A stretch of 10,158 nt of DNA from Sphingomonadales bacterium. Its GTDB lineage: Bacteria > Pseudomonadota > Alphaproteobacteria > Sphingomonadales > Sphingomonadaceae. The stretch is from the NCBI GenBank assembly GCA_024636595.1, contig JAGXGT010000159.1, positions 1-10,158 of the forward strand, in the 5' to 3' direction. A program made the position numbers and the translations under genes. Under the pieces are notes generated by a model. That model did not search any database and was not told the DNA's origin. It was given only the letters and a program-made list of their open reading frames with translations. This document shows, piece by piece, positions 1 through 6,446 of this stretch. The first letter of the stretch is position 1. Each line of letters starts with the position of its first letter.

Positions 1-3
1 ATA

Positions 4-36
4 TCGTCGGCAGCGTCAGATGTGTATAAGAGACAG
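4..36 (+). other. Illumina Nextera transposase adapter (sequencing artefact)
   Basis: The stretch reads TCGTCGGCAGCGTC followed directly by AGATGTGTATAAGAGACAG. The second part is the 19-bp Tn5 mosaic end, and together they form the standard Nextera Read 1 tagmentation oligonucleotide. Three extra bases (ATA) precede it. It sits at the very edge of the window and interrupts an open reading frame, which is what an untrimmed read end in an assembly looks like. It is not a natural Tn5 insertion, because the 14-nt primer tail is synthetic and no transposase follows. Genomic sequence should be taken to begin at position 37. Confidence 0.98.
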
Positions 37-752
37 CTGCTGCCCTGTTCGAGGTCCTTCTTGATCGCAGCTGCCCAACGGCTCATGCGATTGCTCGGCC
101 CGCCCAGCAGCCATCGGAACTGGCCATCGCCAGCATCCCACTGTCGCACCATCTTGCGCAAGGAACGCATATTGCCGTTATGCTGGTGAACCCAGTCGGA
201 CAAGACGCGATAATAGCTCGCAAGATTGCTGACCTCCGGCCCGTCGATTGCCAGGCCTAGATCTTCCCAGCTGTTGTCGGCCAGATCTCCGCCATCGCCC
301 GGCTCCTGCATATTGAAATATTCATCGGCAATGTTGAATCCGCCAATCAGGGCACGCGCGTCATCCGCGATTACCATTTTCTGATGATTGCGGACAAAAT
401 AGCTGGTCGAAAAACGCGGGCTGAATATTGCGAATTTCCCGCCCGCTTCGACAAACGGGTCAAAAAATTTTTGCGGCGTCCCGTTGGAACCAAAGCTGTC
501 GACCATCATTTCGACGGCAACGCCGCGCTCGCAGGCGGCAATCAACATATCGAGGATCATCCGGCCCAAGCGGTCATCCTTGAACATATAGAAGAATAAT
601 TTGAGACTTTTGCCGGCACCCTGGAGCGTATCCACCAGCGCGGAAAGACGTTCCGCCGGTTCGCGAACAAGCCGCAGCCGGTTGCCACCAACTTCAAACC
701 GTTGCGGTATATCGGTTTGCGATAGCCGCTCATTCGCCTTGGTGTTTTCCAT
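37..752 (-). CDS. Phospholipase D-like / cardiolipin synthase family protein, C-terminus missing
   Basis: About 238 residues are visible before the frame runs into the adapter. An HxKxxxxD (HKD) motif is seen as HQKMVIAD at residues 123-130, followed by GGFNIADEY at 137-145, the usual continuation of a phospholipase D active-site half. Enzymes of this superfamily carry two HKD motifs and catalyse phosphatidyl transfer or phosphodiester hydrolysis; a cardiolipin or phosphatidylglycerophosphate-type role is likely but not provable here. The second HKD motif would lie in the missing part. No transmembrane segment is visible in the N-terminal 50 residues, unlike classical ClsA. The start at 752 (MENTKANERL) is chosen because the in-frame ATG at 794 lies inside the apparent -10 box. 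The gene is divergent from rpoZ. The truncation is caused by the contig end, not by mutation. Confidence 0.88.
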
Positions 753-792
753 TGGTTGGGGGCATAGATTAACATGCGCGCAGCGACAAATC

Positions 793-821
793 ATTAGATT
801 GCCCAATGGTTTGTTGGTCAA
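793..821 (-). promoter_or_regulatory. Sigma70-type promoter candidate for the phospholipase D-like gene
   Basis: Read on the minus strand, TTGACC (816-821) is separated by exactly 17 nt from TCTAAT (793-798). Each hexamer matches the sigma70 consensus at five of six positions. Transcription would begin near 786, upstream of the ATG at 752, leaving a short leader. The assignment rests on sequence match and position only. Confidence 0.6.
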
Positions 822-843
822 TGTCCGGGCAAGAGCGGATTTG

Positions 844-872
844 TTGACAAATTCCGCAGATATCCCTAGATG
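844..872 (+). promoter_or_regulatory. Promoter candidate for rpoZ
   Basis: A perfect -35 hexamer TTGACA lies at 844-849. After a 17-nt spacer comes TAGATG (867-872), a poor -10 box matching at three positions. Transcription would start near 879, about 35 nt before the rpoZ ATG. The -35 element is convincing and the -10 is weak, which is common in alphaproteobacterial promoters. Confidence 0.5.
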
Positions 873-913
873 CAGGGCTCTTTTCCAAAAGTTTGCAGAA
901 TCAGGAGCGCCTT

Positions 914-1261
914 ATGGCTCGCGTTACGGTTGAAGATTGCGTTGATAAAGTCACAAACCGGTTTGATCTGGTGTTGTTTGCGGCGCAGCGCGCACGCGAA
1001 ATCTCAGGCGGCGCAGAGCTGACTGTTGATCGCGACCGCGATAAAAATCCGGTTGTGGCGCTGCGCGAAATCGCAGAAGAAACAGTCAAGCCAAAGGATC
1101 TGCAGGAAAGCCTGATCCAGTCGCTGCAGAAGGTTCTCATCGACGATGATGATACACCGGATGAAATCGGTTCGATCAGCCAGTCGGCAGAAGCGCTGCG
1201 TCTGACCGCTGCTGCACCGCCGCGCAGTGCCGGTGTTGCCGGAGATTACGGTCGCCGCTAA
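914..1261 (+). CDS. rpoZ: DNA-directed RNA polymerase omega subunit
   Basis: The 115-residue product begins MARVTVEDCVDKVTNRFDLV, the highly conserved omega N-terminus, and continues with AAQRAREISGG and a VALREIAE segment typical of the family. Omega is a small core RNA polymerase subunit that assists beta-prime folding and assembly and, in many bacteria, contributes to the ppGpp site. The C-terminal tail beyond about residue 80 is low-complexity and alanine-rich, as in other alphaproteobacteria. An in-frame ATG exists at 893, but the start at 914 is preferred because of the family N-terminus and a CAGGAG ribosome-binding site at 902-907, six nt upstream. The gene stands alone between a divergent phospholipase gene and a convergent ftsH. 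Confidence 0.97.
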   Translation: MARVTVEDCVDKVTNRFDLVLFAAQRAREISGGAELTVDRDRDKNPVVALREIAEETVKPKDLQESLIQSLQKVLIDDDDTPDEIGSISQSAEALRLTAAAPPRSAGVAGDYGRR

Positions 1262-1292
1262 GCCGATGTCGTTACCGCTCAGACTATATTGA

Positions 1293-1342
1293 GACAAAAG
1301 AAAAGGCCGCCGGGGAAAATCCCGAGCGGCCTTTTCTTTGTC
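1293..1342. terminator. Bidirectional rho-independent terminator between rpoZ and ftsH
   Basis: AAAAGGCCGC (1301-1310) pairs with GCGGCCTTTT (1326-1335), extended inward by CGGG/CCCG around a single bulged A (1325) and closed by an A-rich loop. The pairing continues outward through GACAAAAG and CTTTGTC with a single unpaired A (1296). The stem is flanked by an A-run on one side and a T-run on the other, so it can terminate both rightward rpoZ and leftward ftsH transcripts, whose stop codons lie about 30 nt and 20 nt away. Confidence 0.92.
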
Positions 1343-1359
1343 CATTGATCAAGACTGAC

Positions 1360-3312
1360 TTAAGCGCTTTGCGGTTTGGGATCGTTAAACGGACCCTTTT
1401 TCTTCCGTCCCGCTTTCGGGATAGTCGCGCCGACTGCTGGTACAGCGGTCGGTTTGACGATACCACCATCCGGTCTGTGGAACTTGCCCTTCTTGACCAG
1501 CTCGTCGATTTCCTCGCCCGACAGGGTCTCATATTCGAGCAACGCGTTGGCCAAGGCGTGGAGCTGGTCATTATGCTTAGTCAGCAGATGCTTCGCCCGA
1601 TCATAGCTGTCGTCGATCAGCTTGCGAATTTCGACATCGATCTTTTTTGCGGTTTCATCGGACATATGCACGCGCTGGGATTGCGAATAGCCGAGGAAAG
1701 TTTCACCCTGTTCCTCTTCATATTGCAGCGGTCCCATCTCGTCGGACATACCCCATTGCGTAACCATGTCGCGGGCTAGCTTGGTCGCATATTGAATATC
1801 GCTGGAGGCGCCCGAAGATACTTTCTCATAGCCAAAGATGATTTCTTCGGCCACGCGTCCGCCCATTGATACCGCCAGATTGGCGTGCATCTTGTCGCGG
1901 TGATAGCTGTAATTATCGCGTTCCGGCAGGCGCATGACCATACCGAGGGCGCGACCGCGCGGAATGATCGTCGCCTTGTGGATCGGATCGGACGCATCTT
2001 CGTGGACCGAGACAATCGCATGGCCGGCTTCATGATAGGCGGTCATTTTCTTCTCGTCGTCGGTCATAACCATCGACTTGCGCTCGGTGCCCATCATGAC
2101 CTTGTCCTTGGCATCTTCGAACTCGCTCATCGCGACCATCCGCTTGCCACGACGAGCGGCCATCAAAGCTGCCTCGTTGACCAGATTGGCCAGATCGGCA
2201 CCCGAGAAGCCCGGAGTCCCGCGCGCAATCGTGCGTGGATCGACATCCGGAGCCAGCGGCACTTTTTTCATATGCACCGCGAGGATTTTCTCGCGGCCTT
2301 CGATGTCCGGACGCGGTACAACCACTTGCCGGTCAAAACGGCCGGGACGCAGGAGTGCGGGATCGAGCACGTCGGGACGGTTGGTTGCGGCGATGATGAT
2401 GATGCCTTCATTCGCTTCAAAGCCGTCCATCTCGACCAGTAGCTGGTTCAACGTCTGTTCGCGTTCGTCATTACCATTGCCGAGACCGGCACCGCGATGG
2501 CGTCCGACCGCGTCGATTTCGTCGATAAAGACGATGCACGGTGCATTTTTCTTTGCCTGCTCGAACATGTCACGGACTCGGCTGGCGCCAACGCCGACAA
2601 ACATTTCGACAAAATCCGAACCGGAGATGGAGAAAAACGGTACGCCGGCCTCGCCCGCAATGGCGCGGGCCAGCAGCGTCTTACCGGTACCAGGCGAGCC
2701 GACCAGCAGCGCGCCCTTCGGAATCTGGCCGCCCAGCTTGGCAAAGCGTCCCGGGTTTTTCAAAAATTCGACAATCTCTTCGAGTTCTTCGCGGGCTTCA
2801 TCAATCCCGGCGACATCCTGAAAGGTAACCTTGCCCTGCTTTTCGGTCAGCAGCTTTGCCTTGGACTTGCCGAAACCCATTGCTCCGGAGCTGCTGCCTT
2901 TCTGCATCTGGCGCAGTACGAAAAAGGCGATACCGAGAATCAACAGGAAGGGCAGGGACTGGACCAGAATGATCTGCCAGATGCTGGCCTGCTCTTGCGG
3001 CTTGCCGCTATATTCGACGCCTTTTTCATCCAGTAGGGTCACCAGCGACGGATCGCTGCCGACCGGTGTGGTCGAGAACATGTCGCCATTGGTGAGTTCG
3101 CCGGTGATCTTGTCCGGCGCGATGGCAACGCTCTTCACGCTGCCTTCTTCAACCTTGTTGCGGAACGAGGAATAGCTGATTCCGGTGCCCGCATCGGACG
3201 CGGCGCCAGCGCCAAACATCGAAACGGTGAGCAGCAGCGCAACGATGACGCCAGCCCAGATGAACATGCTTTTCATCCAAGGGTTTTCTTTGGGATCCTG
3301 TTCGTCATTCAT
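1360..3312 (-). CDS. ftsH: ATP-dependent membrane zinc metalloprotease FtsH
   Basis: A 650-residue AAA+ protease of standard length. Visible in order: transmembrane segment about 17-37, a periplasmic domain about 38-110, a second transmembrane segment about 112-134, Walker A GSPGTGKT (205-212), Walker B VFIDEID (261-267), a second-region-of-homology stretch TNRPDVLDPALLRPGRFDR (310-328), the zinc-binding HEAGH (427-431), and a downstream SSD with D504 as the probable third zinc ligand. FtsH hexamers extract and degrade misfolded membrane proteins and selected cytoplasmic regulators. Walker A has Ser where most FtsH proteins have Pro (GPPGTGKT); the catalytic Lys and Thr are intact. The frame extends upstream to 3357, but MNDEQDPKENPWMKS at 3312 matches the family N-terminus. 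The basic C-terminal tail (GRKKKGPF) is typically variable. It is the last gene of the leftward run, with the terminator just downstream. Confidence 0.97.
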   Translation of the reverse strand: MNDEQDPKENPWMKSMFIWAGVIVALLLTVSMFGAGAASDAGTGISYSSFRNKVEEGSVKSVAIAPDKITGELTNGDMFSTTPVGSDPSLVTLLDEKGVEYSGKPQEQASIWQIILVQSLPFLLILGIAFFVLRQMQKGSSSGAMGFGKSKAKLLTEKQGKVTFQDVAGIDEAREELEEIVEFLKNPGRFAKLGGQIPKGALLVGSPGTGKTLLARAIAGEAGVPFFSISGSDFVEMFVGVGASRVRDMFEQAKKNAPCIVFIDEIDAVGRHRGAGLGNGNDEREQTLNQLLVEMDGFEANEGIIIIAATNRPDVLDPALLRPGRFDRQVVVPRPDIEGREKILAVHMKKVPLAPDVDPRTIARGTPGFSGADLANLVNEAALMAARRGKRMVAMSEFEDAKDKVMMGTERKSMVMTDDEKKMTAYHEAGHAIVSVHEDASDPIHKATIIPRGRALGMVMRLPERDNYSYHRDKMHANLAVSMGGRVAEEIIFGYEKVSSGASSDIQYATKLARDMVTQWGMSDEMGPLQYEEEQGETFLGYSQSQRVHMSDETAKKIDVEIRKLIDDSYDRAKHLLTKHNDQLHALANALLEYETLSGEEIDELVKKGKFHRPDGGIVKPTAVPAVGATIPKAGRKKKGPFNDPKPQSA

Positions 3313-3480
3313 TGCGCATCTTGTCCTGTCATCATGGTCGCTGCGGATGATGGACATCTCGCCGCGATTTTATCAGTCCACTAAAGATAGTCCTTTTGCC
3401 GCAGATGACAATATATAGGCCAATGTTTTTACCGATCACAGTTATCGCAAGGGTTAAGCGACCTGGTTGAGAAAACCGGC
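3313..3480 (-). promoter_or_regulatory. tilS-ftsH intergenic region with a possible ftsH promoter
   Basis: The 168 nt between tilS and ftsH are long enough for a separate ftsH promoter. On the minus strand a CCTATATATTG element at 3409-3419 resembles a -10 region, but I find no good -35 hexamer at the right distance. A CTTG that could serve a heat-shock sigma32 promoter is too far upstream (28 nt spacer). A weak AGGA lies about 14 nt before the ATG. The assignment is tentative. Confidence 0.25.
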
Positions 3481-4434
3481 CTAGCTGTTGCGCCGCTTCG
3501 GCGCGGGCTGAAACTGCCAAATCTCCCCGCCCCGGCACAAAATATCGCCCAGAGTCACGGTTTCGCCCTTTTCCAGCGCGAGGATCGTCTGATCAATCTG
3601 GCTGCCGCGCGGGGATAGGGCTGGATCACAGATATGCAGGCATCTGAGCAGCAGTCGCCGCTGAAGCTCGTGCGGAAAGGCGCTTTGCGAGAGCGTGCAG
3701 CCGCCATCGGTGGCTGCGATATGCTCGTCGGCCAGCCGTTCGACCATCCATTCGATCGCCTCGCGGGCCGCGCCCAACGCACTCGCGCTCTGGCTGGCGA
3801 GTCTTGTGTCAAACCCTTCCAGGTCCTCCAGCGCATTGCGGACCCGCACGCGGTCATAGCCCTGATCGCGGTTGGAGGGATCGTCGACCGCGACGATGCC
3901 ATGGCTGGCGACATAGGAGATCAGTTCCGACTTTTCGAAATGGAGCAGCGGTCGGGTGATATTATCCCGTTTCTCCCTGATACCCGACATCCCGTCGATG
4001 CCGCTGCCGCGCAAGATCCGCATGATCATCGTTTCTAGCTGATCGTCGGCATGATGGGCGGTTGCCAGCCAGTGGATGCCATTTTCCCGCATCCAGTCGT
4101 GCAGCAAGCCGTAGCGGGCGCGTCTGGCCGCGCTCTGGATACTGCCGCGGATCGGAACCGCGGGGCGCAAAATTTGATGAGCGATGCCGTGCTGGCGGCA
4201 TAACGAGGCGACAAACTCCGCTTCGGTGCGCGCAGCCGGGCGCAAACCATGATCGACGGTTGCGGCGGCAATTCTGTCCGGGCAGGCCTTCAATGCGAGC
4301 AGCAGTAGGGCCACACTGTCGGGGCCGCCGGATACCGCCAGACCCAGTTTCTGGTCTTTCGTTTCAAGCTCGGGAACCAGCCGCTCAAGCGCCGCCTCAA
4401 ACCGGTTGTCGAGCGAGGCGGCTGCATTGTCCAT
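3481..4434 (-). CDS. tilS: tRNA(Ile)-lysidine synthetase TilS
   Basis: A 317-residue cytoplasmic N-type ATP pyrophosphatase. The PP-loop SGGPDS is at residues 35-40, followed by VDHGLR (60-65), HHADDQLET (127-135) with the family's signature HxxDDxxET pattern, DPSN (185-188) and RVRVRN (195-200). TilS attaches lysine to C34 of the tRNA-Ile CAU anticodon, converting decoding from AUG to AUA, and is normally essential. The protein is about 115 residues shorter than E. coli TilS; it retains the catalytic domain and a reduced helical region but appears to lack the full C-terminal substrate-recognition domains, a common alphaproteobacterial form. The start codon lies 3 nt after the cpoB stop (TAG-ACC-ATG) with no clear Shine-Dalgarno sequence, suggesting translational coupling to cpoB. 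Confidence 0.95.
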   Translation of the reverse strand: MDNAAASLDNRFEAALERLVPELETKDQKLGLAVSGGPDSVALLLLALKACPDRIAAATVDHGLRPAARTEAEFVASLCRQHGIAHQILRPAVPIRGSIQSAARRARYGLLHDWMRENGIHWLATAHHADDQLETMIMRILRGSGIDGMSGIREKRDNITRPLLHFEKSELISYVASHGIVAVDDPSNRDQGYDRVRVRNALEDLEGFDTRLASQSASALGAAREAIEWMVERLADEHIAATDGGCTLSQSAFPHELQRRLLLRCLHICDPALSPRGSQIDQTILALEKGETVTLGDILCRGGEIWQFQPAPKRRNS

Positions 4435-4437
4435 GGT

Positions 4438-5316
4438 CTATTTGCAGTTGGCGGCGGCCTTGCCCGATGTGACGCGATCAGCAAGTCGGCCACTGGCCAC
4501 TTCGGGATAGACATCCTGCATTTCCGCCAACACCCGGCAAGCGTCGGCTTTCTTGCCCAGTTGCACGAGCGCCGTGCTCAGAAAATAGAGGCTGTCGGGC
4601 GCGCGCTCGCCGCGCGGCCTTTTCTGGTAATTTTCATAGAGGGCGACGGAAGCCAGCGCGGGCTTTTTGTCATCCAGATAGGCACGGCCAAGTAAATTCT
4701 GGGCAAAGCTGGCGCGCGGGTGGCCAGGATGTTCCTCGACCATTTTCTTCAGCTGTGCCTGCGCTTCGGGATAGAATTTTGCGTCCCACAAACGATAGCC
4801 ATAGACATACGCGTCTTCGGCGGCATCTCCGGTATCCGGCTTGACGATCGCTGCAACGCCGACAACACGCTGAGGATCTGGCGCTGCCTCGACTGCCGGT
4901 TTGGTGGACGACTTTGCTCCCGCGGCCGGCACCGATCCAACACTATTTGTTGCGGTCGCGCTGGTCGTTTGCGCTTCGGTTGCCGCCAACCGGTCTTCAA
5001 TCTTTTTCAGCCGATAGCCATTTTCTTCCACTTGGCCGGTGATATTGGCCAGGCTTCTTTCCAGCGCATCTACCCGTGCGATCAAGTCGGACACGGCCGA
5101 TGTCGTGATCGCCGTTGCAGGCGCTGCGGGACCTTGTTCCGCCGTGATTTCAGGTTCGAAGTAGCGGGTCGAGCCGCCGCTAAAAACCTTGCGCTGGACC
5201 GCCCGCATTTCTTGCTCGAGCCGGTCCACGCGCTTGTCAACATTGGCATTTTGTGCCGACGCTGGCGTGCCGATAAGCAAGCTGGTGAGCAGGATAGTGA
5301 TACCGAATGTTTTCAT
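4438..5316 (-). CDS. cpoB: Periplasmic Tol-Pal associated TPR protein CpoB (YbgF)
   Basis: The product is 292 residues long. It has an N-terminal signal peptide (KTFGITILLTSLLIGTPASAQ, cleavage after about residue 21), two short coiled-coil stretches (about 24-44 and 73-115; VDKRVDRLEQEMRAVQRK and IARVDALERSLANITGQVEEN), an Ala/Thr/Ser-rich linker (about 115-165) and three TPR-like repeats from about residue 168 to the end. In E. coli, CpoB trimerises through the coiled coil and links the Tol-Pal machine to PBP1B during outer-membrane constriction. Two C-terminal cysteines (about residues 260 and 291) could form a periplasmic disulfide. Here pal and tolB are not adjacent; a RodZ-like gene is upstream and tilS follows. 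ATG codons occur at 5319 and 5316; the second fits the GGAGG better. Confidence 0.9.
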   Translation of the reverse strand: MKTFGITILLTSLLIGTPASAQNANVDKRVDRLEQEMRAVQRKVFSGGSTRYFEPEITAEQGPAAPATAITTSAVSDLIARVDALERSLANITGQVEENGYRLKKIEDRLAATEAQTTSATATNSVGSVPAAGAKSSTKPAVEAAPDPQRVVGVAAIVKPDTGDAAEDAYVYGYRLWDAKFYPEAQAQLKKMVEEHPGHPRASFAQNLLGRAYLDDKKPALASVALYENYQKRPRGERAPDSLYFLSTALVQLGKKADACRVLAEMQDVYPEVASGRLADRVTSGKAAANCK

Positions 5317-5321
5317 CATGG

Positions 5322-5326
5322 CCTCC
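5322..5326 (-). promoter_or_regulatory. Ribosome-binding site of cpoB, deciding between tandem ATGs
   Basis: A perfect GGAGG on the minus strand lies 2 nt from the first ATG (5319) and 5 nt from the second (5316). The 5-nt spacing is within the usual range, so initiation at 5316 is preferred. The choice changes the protein by a single Met. Confidence 0.7.
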
Positions 5327-5436
5327 GCTGATGCCTAATATATTAACCATATACTATGCTGAAAAGTAAAGAAAATTGTAAGACACAACCGGCCCCGTTC
5401 AACCGTTCTGCACGACCATAACAGAGCGTGCGCTGC

Positions 5437-6273
5437 TTAATCCGAGGGTGGGTCGGCGGCTTGGTCGTCGGCCTTTTCCCGCGCCAGCAGAGCTGCTGCA
5501 CTCACCCCCACATCCTTGATGGTGAATTCCGCCGTACCGAGTTGCGGGACAGGCTGACCATCTATGGTGACGGTCAGCGCGTCAGGGCGCCCGGTTAGGA
5601 TCTGGGGATTGTCGGCATCAGCCGGGACGGTAAATGTGTCTCCGACCGCCATCTCATCTTCGAACAGGCGGTTGCCGTCGGCATCATAGATTTTCATCCA
5701 GACGGGCGCGGTTGCCGTCAACACCACGGTTCCGTCGCTTGGCGGTAGCGCGCCGTTATCATCGACGTTCTGAGGATCGGGACTGGCCGGAGCGGCCGCG
5801 ACCGAGGTCGCGGTCTCGCTTTCTGCGGCCTGCATCATGTCGTCGGGATTGAGGAGGAACGAGCGCCAAACCAGAAAGCCGACGAACACCAGCAACGCGA
5901 TAGCACCGGCCGTCCACGCCAGATACAGCGGCGGAATACTGGACGGACTTGCTGGCGCATAGCCGCTCGATTCCGGCTGGTAAGCGACATGACCCTGTTC
6001 ATCCATTTCCGCGCGTAACTGGCTGCCGATCGAAGCATCGCTCAGGCCCACCGTCCGCGCGTAGGATTTGGCGAAGCCGATCGCATATGTCCGCCCGGGC
6101 AGCGCATCAAAATCACCGCTCTCGATCGATTCCAGATGGCGGTACGGAATCCGGGTTTTTTTGGCGATATCCTCCAGCGACAGATCTTTCTGCTCCCGCG
6201 CACGGCGCAAAGTTTCACCGGTGCTGTGCAGATTCAGCTCGACATTTTCGTCGTCATTGGATTCTTCGGCCAC
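5437..6273 (-). CDS. rodZ: RodZ-like membrane HTH protein (HTH_25 / DUF4115)
   Basis: A 278-residue protein with a cytoplasmic Cro/C1-type helix-turn-helix domain at about 18-78 (GETLRRAREQKDLSLEDIAK, then YAIGFAKSYARTVGL, the characteristic RodZ helix), a linker, one transmembrane helix at about 115-137, a low-complexity Ala/Pro/Ser/Asp segment, and a beta-rich periplasmic DUF4115 domain at about 180-255 (VWMKIYDADGNRLFEDEMAVGD region). RodZ tethers MreB filaments to the membrane and supports rod shape; the HTH contacts MreB through aromatic residues, and F66 and Y71 here occupy the comparable helix. Whether this particular protein does so is inference. The start codon is GTG, supported by a near-ideal Shine-Dalgarno sequence 5 nt upstream. 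It shares its strand with ptsP upstream and cpoB downstream but is separated from each by more than 115 nt. Confidence 0.85.
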   Translation of the reverse strand: MAEESNDDENVELNLHSTGETLRRAREQKDLSLEDIAKKTRIPYRHLESIESGDFDALPGRTYAIGFAKSYARTVGLSDASIGSQLRAEMDEQGHVAYQPESSGYAPASPSSIPPLYLAWTAGAIALLVFVGFLVWRSFLLNPDDMMQAAESETATSVAAAPASPDPQNVDDNGALPPSDGTVVLTATAPVWMKIYDADGNRLFEDEMAVGDTFTVPADADNPQILTGRPDALTVTIDGQPVPQLGTAEFTIKDVGVSAAALLAREKADDQAADPPSD

Positions 6274-6278
6274 TCAAT

Positions 6279-6286
6279 ACTCCCTT
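6279..6286 (-). promoter_or_regulatory. Ribosome-binding site fixing the GTG start of the rodZ-like gene
   Basis: On the minus strand AAGGGAGT is followed after ATTGA (5 nt) by GTG at 6273. No ATG in the vicinity gives the family N-terminus, so the GTG start is well supported. Confidence 0.8.
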
Positions 6287-6388
6287 GGCCGGATCAATTT
6301 GCGACCCTTTTCGCATTTCCCGGATATTCCACGGAAAAAAGCCAGTTTGGGCGGCAAAAGTCAATGACTATCATGGACATGATGCTGC

Positions 6389-6417
6389 ATTTTACCATTT
6401 TGGCCCAATCAGCCGAA
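6389..6417 (-). promoter_or_regulatory. Weak promoter candidate upstream of the rodZ-like gene
   Basis: The 173-nt gap between ptsP and the rodZ-like gene contains, on the minus strand, TAAAAT (6389-6394, five of six matches to the -10 consensus) preceded after 17 nt by TTCGGC (6412-6417), a poor -35 box. A good -35 hexamer TTGACT also occurs further downstream in the gap but lacks a matching -10. No ptsP terminator hairpin with a T-run was found here, so readthrough from ptsP is also possible. Confidence 0.25.
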
Positions 6418-6446
6418 AATTTCCCGACCAATCCGCGGAACATTGT

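Noticed and set aside
18..36. Tn5 mosaic end as a natural transposon end
   Set aside because: It is joined to the synthetic Nextera primer tail and sits at the window edge; no transposase or target duplication is present.
557..775. 72-codon minus-strand frame starting at 775
   Set aside because: It overlaps the phospholipase D-like frame on the same strand in another phase and lacks any family similarity, while the 752 frame carries the HKD motif.
2078..2821. 247-codon plus-strand open frame opposite ftsH
   Set aside because: Ser/Arg/Pro-rich translation lying antisense to the conserved FtsH ATPase core; a codon-bias shadow.
3313..3357. 15-residue N-terminal extension of FtsH
   Set aside because: The extension is hydrophilic and unlike FtsH N-termini; MNDEQDPKENPW at 3312 matches the family.
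5320..5436. Terminator or strong promoter between the rodZ-like gene and cpoB
   Set aside because: The only inverted repeats (around GGGGCC) are short and bulged, and no -35/-10 pair with proper spacing stands out in the AT-rich stretch 5338-5378.
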